Origin: Trogon surrucura
Lineage: Eukaryota > Chordata > Aves > Trogoniformes > Trogonidae
Direction of reading: 5' to 3'
Length of the DNA stretch: 64,000 nucleotides
Assembly: GCA_020746105.1 (NCBI GenBank)
Contig: CM036622.1
Location: 10,233,487 to 10,297,486, forward strand
The notes under the pieces are model-generated. The model was not told the origin of the DNA. It did not search any database and was given only the letters and a program-made list of their open reading frames with translations. The position numbers and the translations under genes are program-made. Position 1 is the stretch's first letter. Each line of letters starts with the position of its first letter. This document shows positions 11,843-22,821 of this stretch, piece by piece.

Positions 11843-14258
11843 CTGCCGTTCTCATATATATGTTGGCGTATATAACATGACCATGCCCATGGTATACACC
11901 TGCATTTACCATTAGTTGCTCTCCTAATAATAAATTACTGAAGCCATACTTGCTTTAATGTTTACCTAAAGAGGGAACAGCTAAGAAAAGCTGCATATAC
12001 TGAAATCAAGAAGGGGATATTTCTTTCCTACTATAAACAGAACTGATTATAAAACCAGAATGCAAACTGAGCTCCTTGCCCTTCAGTTTTGTATGAGGTT
12101 ACATTTCTTTGCAAGACTCTAATTTCTCCATTTTTTTACTGCATTCCAACCCAGGGAGATATAAACCAAAGCAAACAAAGTACCCCCCAAAGGAGTCTCT
12201 CCCCCTTAAGCAGGACTTCTATTTTTAATTCTCTGCAGCTTTTAAAACATTTGAATGGGAAGCCTCCATCACTCTTTGGTGGAAAAGAATTCATGCTGGT
12301 CTCTCAGGACATCCACTCCAGATAATCTCAACTGGCAGCTCGATATAAGACCGATATCTCTTCTCAGAGGGGTTCCTTGCGTGTTGCGTTTCAGCACATT
12401 CTGCCTTTGCAAAGAAATACTTTTAAACCAATCATATTTTCCTCCCTGAAAGAAGAACTAGGAAATAGAACAGAAGGGAGAAAAAAGGAAAAAAAAAATA
12501 TGTTGACCTTCTTGCTTGTTGGCAGTGGATCTTTCACGCTTTGCTGGTGCCTTTCTCCAAAGCTGGCTCTCTGCATGGACTTTGCTCTGGCTGACAGCAG
12601 GAATGCAAGCAGGCACCGCTGCGAGGAGGTCTGTTGCTGTCCTCTCCCGCCGCATCTCCAGGAGCCCTAGCTCACCGTGTCTCTAAAAGCCTGGACCCTT
12701 CTCACTCCAGTGGTGGGACTAAGTGGGAAGCATGAGAGCTTTTACACCCATCACAAACATGAGACAGAAGAAAATTGCAAGAAAGTGAAAAAAAGATTCC
12801 GTATCTCCAACGGTAGAGGAACAGAGTGGGAAAATTTTTAAAATGCGTGCATTGTGCCTGAAATATTTACAGGAAGGCTCCTTTAAAAAGCTTAAGCTCA
12901 AGCAATTTATCTGGCCTTCCAAGAATTTCAAGGCAGGAACTACCTCCCCATGCTCCCCAAGGAAGGAACCAATTGCTTATCAAGAGTGAAAACGTGACTG
13001 AAATGTGATAGTGAAAAACAAAGAAATCTCTAATAAATTAGAAATTCTTTCCTGAACCTGTGGAGTGCAGTCTGCTCGGAGACTGGTTTAATCTGTTGCC
13101 ACAAATAAATCTGTCGAGGGAATTTTCCATAAGTGCTATCAGACAGAAAAATTCTGCGAGTCACATCACCACAAACCATGTGATGCCTCTGGCAGATTCA
13201 ACCTGGTTAATATTTATGCTGTACACACCAGTGACTTCTTGAACCCTATAAGGCAATATCTCCACCAAAAAAGCCCCAGAGCTCCTGCAGATGGGCTATC
13301 ATCGTAAATTCACCCAAAAGCAGAAACTCAAATAACAGATGTGTGTTTATAAACACAGAAAATAGAGTAAATTACTAGATACACTTTCCGAATGCTTAGA
13401 ACTTCAAGGCACACAAAAGTCCATATTCACACTTCCCCACACCATGAGACCCTTCCTGCTTACCTGGGAATTTGGATTGCAATGGCTATTATCAAGGGGC
13501 AAATTCTTGACTGGTGAGAATAAATCTTAATATGCCTTTGCTCTATGGAATGATCTCTGAGTGATTAACACCATCTTTTACCTCCCCTTAGCAACAGTTG
13601 TTTCCCAATCCCAGACAAAGAGAACACAGAGGCTTGTGGGAAGATTGTGTAGGATGTGGCAGCTGTTGACAAAAACTTAACCTTTTAGAGGCCACCTCTC
13701 TTCCTTAAAATATGGTCAGTGCCAAAAGGCAGATAAGGGGTTAAGAGATCTCCCCCACCTTATCTCTTGCACAGTCTTATCTGCCCAGCAGTCCATAATA
13801 AATCAAAGAAACTCTTCTTCCATCTGGCTCACTCTAAATTCCTCGCTTCCACATGATTTGGTAACATTTTCCTGACATTTCATGACTCCTCTGATATTGC
13901 ACAGAACAAGAGGTTGGAAGAAGTGCATCGAGGAGATTTGGGAGGTAAAAAATATGCCTGCAACTGAGTGAAGTCATCAGCAATGCATCGCTCCTGGGAT
14001 CTCTCCCGGGCTTTGCTATCTGCCTCTTTTTCTGCCTCTGGAAGGATGCGCCCGAGGTGGCAGTCCATGGGGAAGGCTCAGGGTGGATCCACTGCAGAAG
14101 GGCTGGCATGAGAAGACATAAAGCTAAACACCACAGAGCCCAGACACTTCTTCATGCACTCCCAAGGCCCTTCTTATATGTGTATATGAATATCAAGAAG
14201 CGTGCAAGAGCTGCGGAAAGACAGTTGGCACATTCATCAGCTTCAGTAGCAAATTACA
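11843..14258. other. Non-coding, nothing recognised
   Basis: AT-rich sequence. The stretch 12470-12500 is purine-rich (AGAAAAAAGGAAAAAAAATA). The part 13830-14110 is slightly richer in G+C, with short overlapping frames on both strands. No motif, repeat tail or RNA gene was recognised. Confidence 0.55.
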
Positions 14259-14259
14259 T

Positions 14260-14368
14260 GTAGATGTAGTGCTTAGTGACATGATTTAGTGGTGGACCTG
14301 GTATTGCTAAGTTAATGATTGAACTCAATGATCTTAAAGTTCTTTATCAACCTAAACAATTCTATGAT
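14260..14368 (+). mobile_element. CR1 3' tail fragment
   Basis: The segment runs from TGCTTAGTGACATGATTTAGTGGTGGACCTGG-type sequence through AATGATTGAACTCAATGATCTTAAAG and CAACCTAAACAATTCTATGAT. This order (AGTGGTGGAC, GTTAATGATTG, GATGATCTTAAAG, CCAACCTAAAC, ATTCTATG) is the 3' untranslated tail of a CR1 subfamily common in birds. Only about 110 bp remain, with a single terminal octamer (14359-14366). Several substitutions relative to the usual pattern indicate an old, 5'-truncated insertion in the plus orientation. Confidence 0.75.
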
Positions 14369-15395
14369 AAATGTCCCAGATATTTGTTCTTTGTACTACA
14401 ATTGGCCCTTGATGCTGAGAAGTGGGAGGTTTTATGAAAAAAACCAAAATTATTACTCCCATTTCCCAGTGTTTTGGTGGTGTTTAAGCCCCTTCTGTCT
14501 TTCTGCTCCATCTTTGTTTCCCATTTTCCTCAACAAGCTCATCATCTGAGGCTGAGCTACCATTCAAATTCCAGCAACATCCTGATCTCAATCCCTTTCT
14601 TCTCTCAAGAAGGTTACAAAGGCCACGTGATGTGCCTGCCTGCAATAGCAACAGATTAGAGTCACCTAACCAAAAAATCCCTCCAGGTCTTTTATTTTTA
14701 TAAAGATTCAGCTTCTCCTCCACATATCCAGGAAAGGCTCAGGGTTAATACCTCCTTTTAGTTCCCATCTCCACCCACCAAACTGTCCTGCACCTCTTCC
14801 CTGTACACCTCAACAAGCCATGTACCAACTGTTGCTCAAAAAGATCCATCACAGAGCGCAACAGTTGTTCCCTGAACTGAAACACCACACTGGATCATTT
14901 TGGTTTGTCCCAATGATCAGCCAAAATGGCAAGTTAGAGACTGAGAGAGCCTTGGGTGGGCTTTCCATGTTTTATATAAGTCTCTTCTGCAGAGGTGGGG
15001 CTGTGATGTTGGGCCGTGCAAACCCAGTCTGGGAGGTAGAGTTTTCTGATGTTGGTTACCTAACAGCAGTCCTACTGCTGCTTCTTGCTCATATCATTGC
15101 CTGCACAAGACTCTTTCTGTTTAATACTCGTAACTTGAAAAAATATTTTCTTCTATCTTCTTCCCTAAATATTCATTTTCTGGGAAAATTAGAATATGCA
15201 CGTAAGAACTGTCACACTGTGATGATAACTTTTTTTTTTTTTTCTTACTTACCCAAATGGTGGTACAGTCCTAGGTGTCTGGGTTAGTGGGCTTCCATGG
15301 TATGCACAGTGAATGTGCATGTGTTTGCCTTTGTGGTATAATAATGGCTAAGTACAATACAGGCATATGCATTAATAAAAATAACAAGACAAGTT
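14369..15395. other. Non-coding; longest non-repeat open frame not believed
   Basis: The longest open frame outside CR1 lies at 14820-15287 (+, 155 codons). It has one hydrophobic run (TAVLLLLLAHIIA, about residues 81-93) and ends in a Phe run encoded by a T14 tract (15230-15243). There is no recognisable domain, splice context or Kozak-like start. In 64 kb of this composition a frame of this length is plausible by chance. Confidence 0.55.
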
Positions 15396-15397
15396 AT

Positions 15398-15465
15398 ATG
15401 GTGGTGTAAATGCGTTGGCTTTAGTCAAGGTACCCCTGCACTGAATCTAGCCCCTTATCTCTATT
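15398..15465. mobile_element. Ancient L3/CR1-like tail fragment (tentative)
   Basis: The run GGTGGTGTAAATGCGTTGGC, then TTTAGTCAAGG and CTGCACTGAATCTAGCCCCTTA, resembles the very old amniote LINE tails that read roughly 'GTGTAAAT...CATTGACTTCA...GGATCTGGCCC'. It is short (about 65 bp), heavily diverged and matched by eye only. A run of 13 A (15477-15489) follows closely. Confidence 0.35.
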
Positions 15466-16485
15466 TCATATATATTAAAAAAAAAAAAATCAAGCACAAA
15501 ACTTTATGGTTTTAAAGGCAGATGTCTTTAACCTCCATAAATATGACATGAGAGAGTATAACCTAGAAGGGAGAGATATCAGCCACTAGTTGAATGATTT
15601 CTGGAGGGAAAAAAAAAAAAGAAAAAGAAAAAAGAAGAGTAAAACAGAAAAGAAAACCAACCCTATACCTGCATATGGTATTTAATATATACCTCTAAAG
15701 GAATGAGCTTCATAATTTATTCTGGGGTTTACCTTTTCATGAACTCTGTCTTGTTCCTGCTTATGAAAGATTTTCTGGTGCTTCAGATATATTAAAAGCA
15801 CATCATCTCTGTCTCCCTCCTCTCGTTTCTATGTATTCACATATTGATATATTTTGCTGGTGCACATGGCACAGTAATAGAAATAATACTCTTTGCTTCT
15901 GCTCTGTTTTTTGTCTCAGGATCTTGTGCCAAGAGTTATAAAGTGAAGAGCCTGAAGTTAGGTTTTATATCCATGTTGAGGCCTTTAAATTACTGCCTGA
16001 ATTTTGGAGGTGCTGACTTCCGACGTAGTTGCTGGTTTGCAATAGCACTTCCCGGAGCATTTTGTGCCAGGTTTAGCACACTCATGTCTGAGCGTGATCT
16101 GTGAAATCCTCGTGGCTGTGGCTGCTTCTGCATCACACAACAGGTCACCTTTGGACAAAGAAGTTTTGACTGGATCAAAGACGGTCCCATCACTGATGCT
16201 GTGAGGAGCAACACTCAAAACAGGGGTTGGGCAGCAAATCTAACACCTCTTTTGGTTAGACAATCTTCATCGAGCACTTTGGAAATGTCACACATTGGGG
16301 CTGGGATTTTCTGAAGATTCCAAATACGCCTCTCACGTTCGGGCACATCTTTACTAGCCAAACCCTTTGCGCAGAGCACCTTACGCCAATGAAAGACCAC
16401 TTTCTCTGACCTACCTGAAATGTGTTACTCTCACCCCCGCTGTGCGCGACAGCCTTTTGGATCACATGAATCATTACAGCTCTCC
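15466..16485. other. Non-coding, purine tract, nothing else recognised
   Basis: A long purine-rich tract (mainly A with scattered G) runs from about 15603 to 15656. The remainder has no recognisable repeat. Open frames around 15844-16104 (+) and 15985-16474 (-) overlap one another and lack any motif. Confidence 0.55.
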
Positions 16486-16620
16486 TTAATATCCCGTCGA
16501 TGAAGTCAGGGTGAGCAAAGAGTTCCCGCAGCAGCGGGATGCCCTGCGGAGGGGCGGTGGGACCAGCATGGGAAGGAGGAGGGCGCGCTGCTCGCGCCGG
16601 GAAAGGATGGGCGTCTGCAA
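16486..16620. promoter_or_regulatory. Short CpG-dense patch
   Basis: About a dozen CpG dinucleotides fall within roughly 130 bp (CCCGTCGATG, CCCGCAGCAGCGGG, GAGGGGCGG, GGGCGCGCTGCTCGCGCCGGG, GGGCGTC), whereas the flanking kilobases are CpG-poor. A GC-box-like GGGGCGG lies at about 16550, and CCCGCAGCAGCGGG forms a small palindrome. It is far shorter than a typical CpG island, so a minor unmethylated regulatory element is possible but unproven. A GC-rich remnant of a decayed insertion is an alternative. Confidence 0.3.
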
Positions 16621-18951
16621 CCTGACAGGGTTTATTTTTGTTTTCTTAACTGAAACAGCTCTGTTGGTACAAAACATGTGCTAAACCAGGCCCAAATCTT
16701 CTAAGAAAATCCCAGCTCACATAGCCCCTATTTTATTCAGCCATCCATCTCGTGTTACAGTTAATGGGAATAACATGTGATTTTCAAAAGACAAACTTTT
16801 GCCCAACTTTTCCTGTGTATACATTTCCCTCAGATTTCTAGATTTTTATTACATTCTTTCTCTTTATTATTGTTAAACAATTTCTGTCATTTAATGGCAA
16901 TTTGTCCTGTTTACTCAAAACTCTCAGCAAAGGAAAATGGAAAAATGCATACAATAAAAGAGAACCCTGGCTGCTCATCTCATTGCACAAATATTTTTTT
17001 TAAGCAAAGTGTGGTTCTGATAGAGTCAATTATTCTGCCAACCCTCTCTCCCAATTTTTCTGCGTCCCTTTTTCATCTTAGTTTTTCCCTGCTCTATGCC
17101 TTGCATATTTTATTGAGAAAACAAACATGCTTTGCAATCCAAAGATTGGATAGGATGTGTTCATATGAGAAAAATTCAGAGCGTGTGTAGTTTATTTTTT
17201 GTGTAACTGATTTTGTAGTAGATAGAAGCCATGGTATAAACAGGATAATGTTTTTGATCAGTTTCCAATGCTTAATTATGAGTCTGCTATAACTAATTTC
17301 CTTCGTGTGGTTGCAGCTGCTATGCTTTTGTCATTGGCTTATTTTTCTTTGAAAATCTGAAAGGCATCGAGTTGTTCTGTGAAAGTCGTCTGCCCTGATT
17401 GACTCCTGCAGACACCTCATTACCACAGTCATTCTGCAAAGTTGTATAGCTGTTTCAAACCTTGCATTCAGATAATTCCTTTTTTTTTTTAATTAAGGAA
17501 AAAAAAAAAGCTGTTTTGAAACACTACGGAATATCTGGCTCATTAAAGCATCAGACCAGTTGGGTTTGCAATACAAATAGCCTAGTGGGAAGAACAGCAG
17601 AGTTTACTGGATTGGCTACACCACTTGTTTGTTAAAACTACATATTCTGAAAGAAAGCACTAGGTGATGTTGGGATATTTGTTTGTTTGTTCTTTTCACA
17701 AAGATAAATGAGATGTCCCCTTTAACATTGTATTTTAATAGGGAAATCTACCTAGTGAAATTCCCACATTAAAAATACATTTATATATTTATCCATGGAG
17801 AAGGGAGGGGGTAGCTTTGCAGCTTATTAGCAGCTATGCTGTTATACTGCAAGGCATAAAGGGTGGTGGTATCACACCGACCTCCGAGGAACATCTGTGT
17901 TGGAAGCACAAGCTGGAGGCAAATCTGACAATCCTACCTACCCTCCACAATGACAGATCCACAACTCCCTGTGAGAGAGAGATGAAATCAATGTCTAGTC
18001 GGTGTCCCTGAGTCCCTCTCCCATGGCAACCTGCTCGCACAGTGTGAGTTATGGATGAGGGGTGATGCTGGGTAAAGTCCATACCATAGCAGGACTCGGT
18101 AGAATACGACCCGTAGATGTTTCCCCAAAACTTTTTGTTAATATCATCCTGCTTTTTGTCTTAACATATGGTGACACACCCCTTATTTATTCCAATGAAA
18201 CTTAATTTGGGCTTATTCTCCTCCGGATCCGGATATTCAGCTCTCATTAATGTCAGACTCTCCTTAGTAAATCTTCAGGCACTTGAAATAATACAGTCAA
18301 ATGAGGAGAATTAAGGCTGCTTGATGGGTTTGAGAATCAACAGTCCTTATTTTAGAAAAGGCAGCTGTGTCAGGGATGGGTGAGTAACATATATCTCTAG
18401 CTCCTAATGTTAATGAAGACGACATTTTATATCAATGATTACATACAAATGCAAATGTATGTAGATTGTTTACTTAGACAAGAGATTTCATACATCCATC
18501 TCTGCATTCCTCCTCCTCCCCCTATCTTTTCGGCCAGGAAGAGATACTATTGTTATTCTAGTCATCTTTCTCTTGATTTTATTATCTAACAGAGCCATAA
18601 AAATGACAAGAAAATGGATTTTTCAGACAACAGTCTCCTGTTCTTGGTGTAATTTCATGTTGAGCTACAGATACTGACAATATCAGATAGTTTATACATT
18701 TTTCCTTTAATTGTATACCACAGCCCCATTTTTAGTGAGGTGCTCACCACTACATAATTAAGAAAGTGTTTAAAATGCCTGGCTGTTGCTAGATGCTGGA
18801 TGCAGAAGGGATTGCAGCTGCTGCTGGAGGAGCTCTGCTGGGATGAGCCTGGCCCTTCACAGAACTGAGGACGCAGCCTGGGAGCAGACATGGTGATTGT
18901 GCAGAGCTTAGAGAGAGGTACAAAGAGGGAAAAAAAGAGATGGGAAAGAGT

Positions 18952-18969
18952 AAAAAAAAAAAAAAAAAA
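18952..18969. repeat. A18 homopolymer
   Basis: Eighteen consecutive A residues follow a purine-rich lead-in (GAGGGAAAAAAAGAGATGGGAAAGAGT). No retroposed gene body, target-site duplication or SINE was recognised upstream, so it is listed simply as a homopolymer. Confidence 0.85.
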
Positions 18970-21240
18970 GACATGTGAAGGGGTGGTGGAGATCAGGCCC
19001 TGTCACAAAACTGCCAGACAATGTGCCTCCATGGGAGGTTCATGTATCAGAGAGACCCAGCAGAGAATTTTACCAGGGTATCGCAGATCTGGGCTGAGGT
19101 TGGGAGTTTCAGCAAGGACCTTGCTCAGATCCTCACACAGCCCCTCACAATAAGCCTGATCTGGTTGAAACACAGGTAAAAACTGAGAGCAAATCCAGCT
19201 GCCTCATGACCACGGGAATGGCTGAAGACTCAGAGGGAAACAGATAAATTGCCTTCATTGTCTCAGTGCTCAAACTTTTTGATTTATTTTTTTTTTTACA
19301 CCGGATAAAAATGCATTTTATTCTACTAAACAAAAAAAAACCCACTTAATTACATAACTCTCTCCCCTCAAAACTGCAAGAACACAGCAAGCACTCAGCC
19401 ATATTCCACATTCATAATTTGGCTTTTTCTGCAGAAGGTCATGACTAATACTTCTCTGCTAGGCAAGAAGGTTTGAATACCTCACACCCCGTGGTTTTCT
19501 CTCCCCAGGGCAGCTCTGTAAATCCCAGCATAAATCAAAATAGCTAGAGACAAACATCAGTGAGCAGGTTTGCCTGGAGGTCTGCTGATGTCTTGCCACA
19601 AGAAAGAGCAGAGCTGGGCTGGGGAAGGAGGCAGCCGGGGACTCTTTCTGGGGTGACGTGGTGCAGCATTTGTCAGGGCGAGGGCACAGCAAAAGGGGGT
19701 AAAAGGAGGAGAAGAAAAAGTCCAGCTTGAAGTATAGCTGAGAAGCACCTCTCCTCTGGGAAAGATATTTCTTAAATAATAAATATTTTGATTGATTTGG
19801 AGTAATATTTAACAGATGTGCACAGAATAGTCTCGACTAAAATAAGATCCTCTTAATTGAAGCAATATTCTTTGTATCACTATCTGCAAATTCAAAGAGC
19901 TTATATTAGCTTGGGAATAAAATAAGCAAGGGGAAGGATAGCCATCTTCCCAATTTCTTTTTTTTTTTCAGCAGCTACCTCTCATCTCTCAGAATTGTTT
20001 GTTTTATTAAGAAATCCTGCAGTTCGAAGCCAGTTTACAGGAAGCCCAAAGCTGTGGGTTGCAGTCACTTTCATAAGGGCTATTTATTTTTTTAGCAGCT
20101 GACAATAAAAAAAAGAGTGCTAGTCTGTTCCATATGCAAAGCAAAGGATTAACCAGGAGAGGAACAGTAATAAATTTCTTTCCTTCAGGAAAAAGCCAGC
20201 AGAGCTGTGGCTTCAATTTGATTTAGCCGAACACCATTGCCCATTGCTTCAAAATACCCTGAACCCCCACCAGCTGGTATCACAAGGAGCATCGTTTGCA
20301 GGGAAAAAATCACATGCAGAATCATATCTACAACTGGCATGCATAATTACTCCATGTTTTCTCCAGAAGGGATTATCCTGTGGCAATAATTATGTCAAAA
20401 ACATGCCCCAAAGAATAATATTTTAGACAACTGCAGCCATCAAACAAGTATGCTGTATAATTATGTTATTTTTTCCCTCTGAAAGCTCTCACTCATATTT
20501 GTATCTTGCCTGCCGAAGACCTCCTCCAAGGGAAGCGCCAGATTGTTTCCGACAATAGCACATATATCAAAGTGGGGATGGCGAAGCTGGCCTGGCCGGG
20601 CTCTCGCAGCAGCCCCCGGTGGGTTTGGCTCCGATGTGGAGCTATGCTCGGGCTTTGCCCCGAGCAAAAGATGCCACCTCTAATATACGGAACTGTCATG
20701 AATTTGTTTTTTGTCATAAATGAAGCATGGGTCTGTGCTTTAATTTTCCTCACTGCCCTCTGTCAGGTAATAACCATAAATATTGTCCTGAATCATTAAG
20801 TCACAACCTGAAATGTGATCCTGCCCAGTTCCCAATCAGACAGCCATCTGGAAGATGAAAGAAGTCTATTTTTGTTTTAGAATGATCCAGACTCTAATTT
20901 GTAGTAACAGTCTTAACAGGCTGTTTTGGAGACATTAACCAGAGACTGGTCATGGTTGCTCAAGGAGGGGGCATCGTATATGCTGCCTAGAGCATGAGTT
21001 GCAGGCAAAATACCCCGTCAGTGCTTTGAGCTTGCAGCATCTGTGGCTTTTTTTTCCAGCGCCGTGTTTCTAAATGGGCACAGGTTATGCATCCAGGGTG
21101 ACTGGAAATATACAGTGTCGTAAAAAATGCCAACACGTGTGTGGGAGACAGAAAATAGTGTTTCCACAAAGCTAACATTGGTACCACAGGTCGTATAAAT
21201 GCCTCTTATCCCAGGGTTAATTCCATGCTGAAAGCAAGTA

Positions 21241-21290
21241 TTTTATATATATATATATATATAAAAAAATGTATTTATACATATATATAG
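21241..21290. repeat. (TA)n microsatellite
   Basis: A 20-base uninterrupted TA run (21244-21263) passes into a short A run and then a second, shorter ATATATAT stretch at about 21281-21289. The two halves can pair with each other as a weak hairpin. Confidence 0.85.
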
Positions 21291-22523
21291 CTTATGATTT
21301 TCTGGCTACTGAAAAAGTGTTTCCGCCATCAAAGCTCTCTTTTACTGCAACAGCAAAATACTTTCTACTCTGTTAAAAGCAAAGCAAAGAACTAATCAAG
21401 TGATTCTGCGGTTGTGCAAAAGCCATGTCAGTCAAGATGCTCTCGTTACATACCTGAAGCCACTGCCCCCTCCTGACCTTGCTCTACCTTTGGTTAGTGA
21501 AGGACATCAAAGACCAGCTGGGCTGCATCCCCGCAGAAGGAACCCAGCAGATGAAATGCACGTGCACCGGTGCTCCCTGACAAGACACAGGAATGCTGCA
21601 TTGATCTGTTCCCTGAACGGCTGCTGTCCCAGTTGTCCCTGAGCAAACCCCACAGGGACCTATTTTCCCCACTTGTGGAATTAGGATAACGCAGGGGTCT
21701 GGGAGCACAGTGGATCCATTAGCATGTGCATGCTGTTCTGTGACTAGTGTTGCTAGGCTTAAAATTAAGCCCATGTTAGATGATTTCAGTGCAAAATATT
21801 AGAAAGCTATGGCCTTAATTCTGAAGGATAGTAACTTCGTCATAACTCTCTCCATTCCCTCCCAAAGAGGAATTCTGAGATGTTTCCCTCATTCTTAAAC
21901 AGTGATGAAAGCACAGTGTTCTGTCTTTCCCTGTTCTCAGTCCCGTGTGCTTGCAAACCTGCCAATTAAAGACAGATGCAGAGACACAGAAATGCATCTA
22001 ATAGCAGACATCTCTCAAGCAGAAGTTCAGAGAGATGACTGTTTGGCTGGGTGTCCTGTTTTCCTTGATATTTTATCAACCTGGGTTATGGTTCCTTTAA
22101 AGCTTACGGAAAGCATTTGCTATAACAGATGTGTGTATGTGAATGAGCTTAGCCCAGAGGTTTGGAAATGACCACACGAGGGGTCTCTTCCAGGTAGAGA
22201 TAACTGAATTAGCATCCTTCTGAATAAATTCCTCTATTTTTCTAAAATACTATGAGCTAGAAACAGTGCAGAAAGAAGATAGGGAGCAAAATAAATGCCA
22301 TTTGCTGGCATCTCTGTGCTGCACATGAGCACTAAAGCAGGACTGTTTTCTAGCAGGTAGGATAGAAGCGTCTCTTGCACAGGGAGGACAAAAGGGAACA
22401 TAAGGGTTTCATCTTCTGAATATTGTTCTTGAGGAAGAGCTATAAACTGCTGTATGTCCTGTATCCTGAAAATCAGCTTCAGCCCCTGTGAGCCTCCCTG
22501 GTCCCTGGCTGGGATTACTCTTT

Positions 22524-22821
22524 GGAGCCACGTTCTTTGCAGCAACGTCCAATGACAGGACAAGGGGCATTGGATACAAGCTGGAACATAGGAGGTTCCA
22601 CAAAAATATTAGAAAAAACTTTTTCCCTGTGAGGGTGACAGAGCACTGGCACAGGCTGCCCAGGGAGGTTGTGGAGTCTCCTTCTCCGGAGACATTCAGA
22701 ACCTGCCTGGACACATTCCTGTGTGACCCACTCTGGGTGATCTTGCTCTGACAGGGGATTGGACTAGATGATCTTCTGAGGTCCCTTCCAACCCCGAACA
22801 TTCTGTGATTCTGTGATTCTG
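22524..22821 (+). mobile_element. CR1 3' fragment, plus orientation (ATTCTGTG tail)
   Basis: The fragment encodes the extreme C-terminus of CR1 ORF2 followed by its short 3' UTR. In the plus frame it reads [20 protein letters not shown], then [20 protein letters not shown] and [13 protein letters not shown], collinear with the C-terminus of the long CR1 at 39.7 kb; the frame closes at 22749-22751. The tail has GAGGTCCCTTCCAACC and two full ATTCTGTG octamers plus a partial third at 22800-22821. It is strongly 5'-truncated, as is usual for CR1. By eye about nine of ten bases match the copy at 45.3 kb, so the two belong to one subfamily. Confidence 0.92.

Larger units (their letters stand above)
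16621..22523. other. Non-coding; AT-rich segments with CNE-like texture
   Basis: No gene recognised. Parts near 17250-17470 and 20380-20480 are repeat-free and rich in TAAT/ATTA and ATTTGCAT-like words, as often seen in developmental enhancers; this is impression only. A 137-codon frame at 16777-17190 (+) is low-complexity hydrophobic and is treated as chance. Simple tracts inside are listed separately. Confidence 0.5.

Noticed and set aside
11548-11880. 110-codon frame with an internal 52-residue repeat
   Set aside because: Arises from the 156-bp tandem duplication; differences between units include replacement changes and no domain is visible.
14820-15287. 155-codon open frame, the longest outside CR1
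   Set aside because: No domain or motif, C-terminus formed by a T homopolymer, no splice or promoter context; such length is plausible by chance in 64 kb.
16777-17190. 137-codon open frame on the plus strand
   Set aside because: Low-complexity hydrophobic composition from pyrimidine-rich DNA; no recognisable family.
17452-17537. Inverted words GTTTCAAA/TTTGAAAC and CAGATAATTCC/GGAATATCTG around a T12-A11 tract, suggesting a MITE
   Set aside because: The two inverted pairs are not nested in a consistent hairpin, so no terminal-inverted-repeat structure is supported.
20020-20040. GTTCGAA word resembling a tRNA B box
   Set aside because: No A box at the right distance and no cloverleaf could be drawn.
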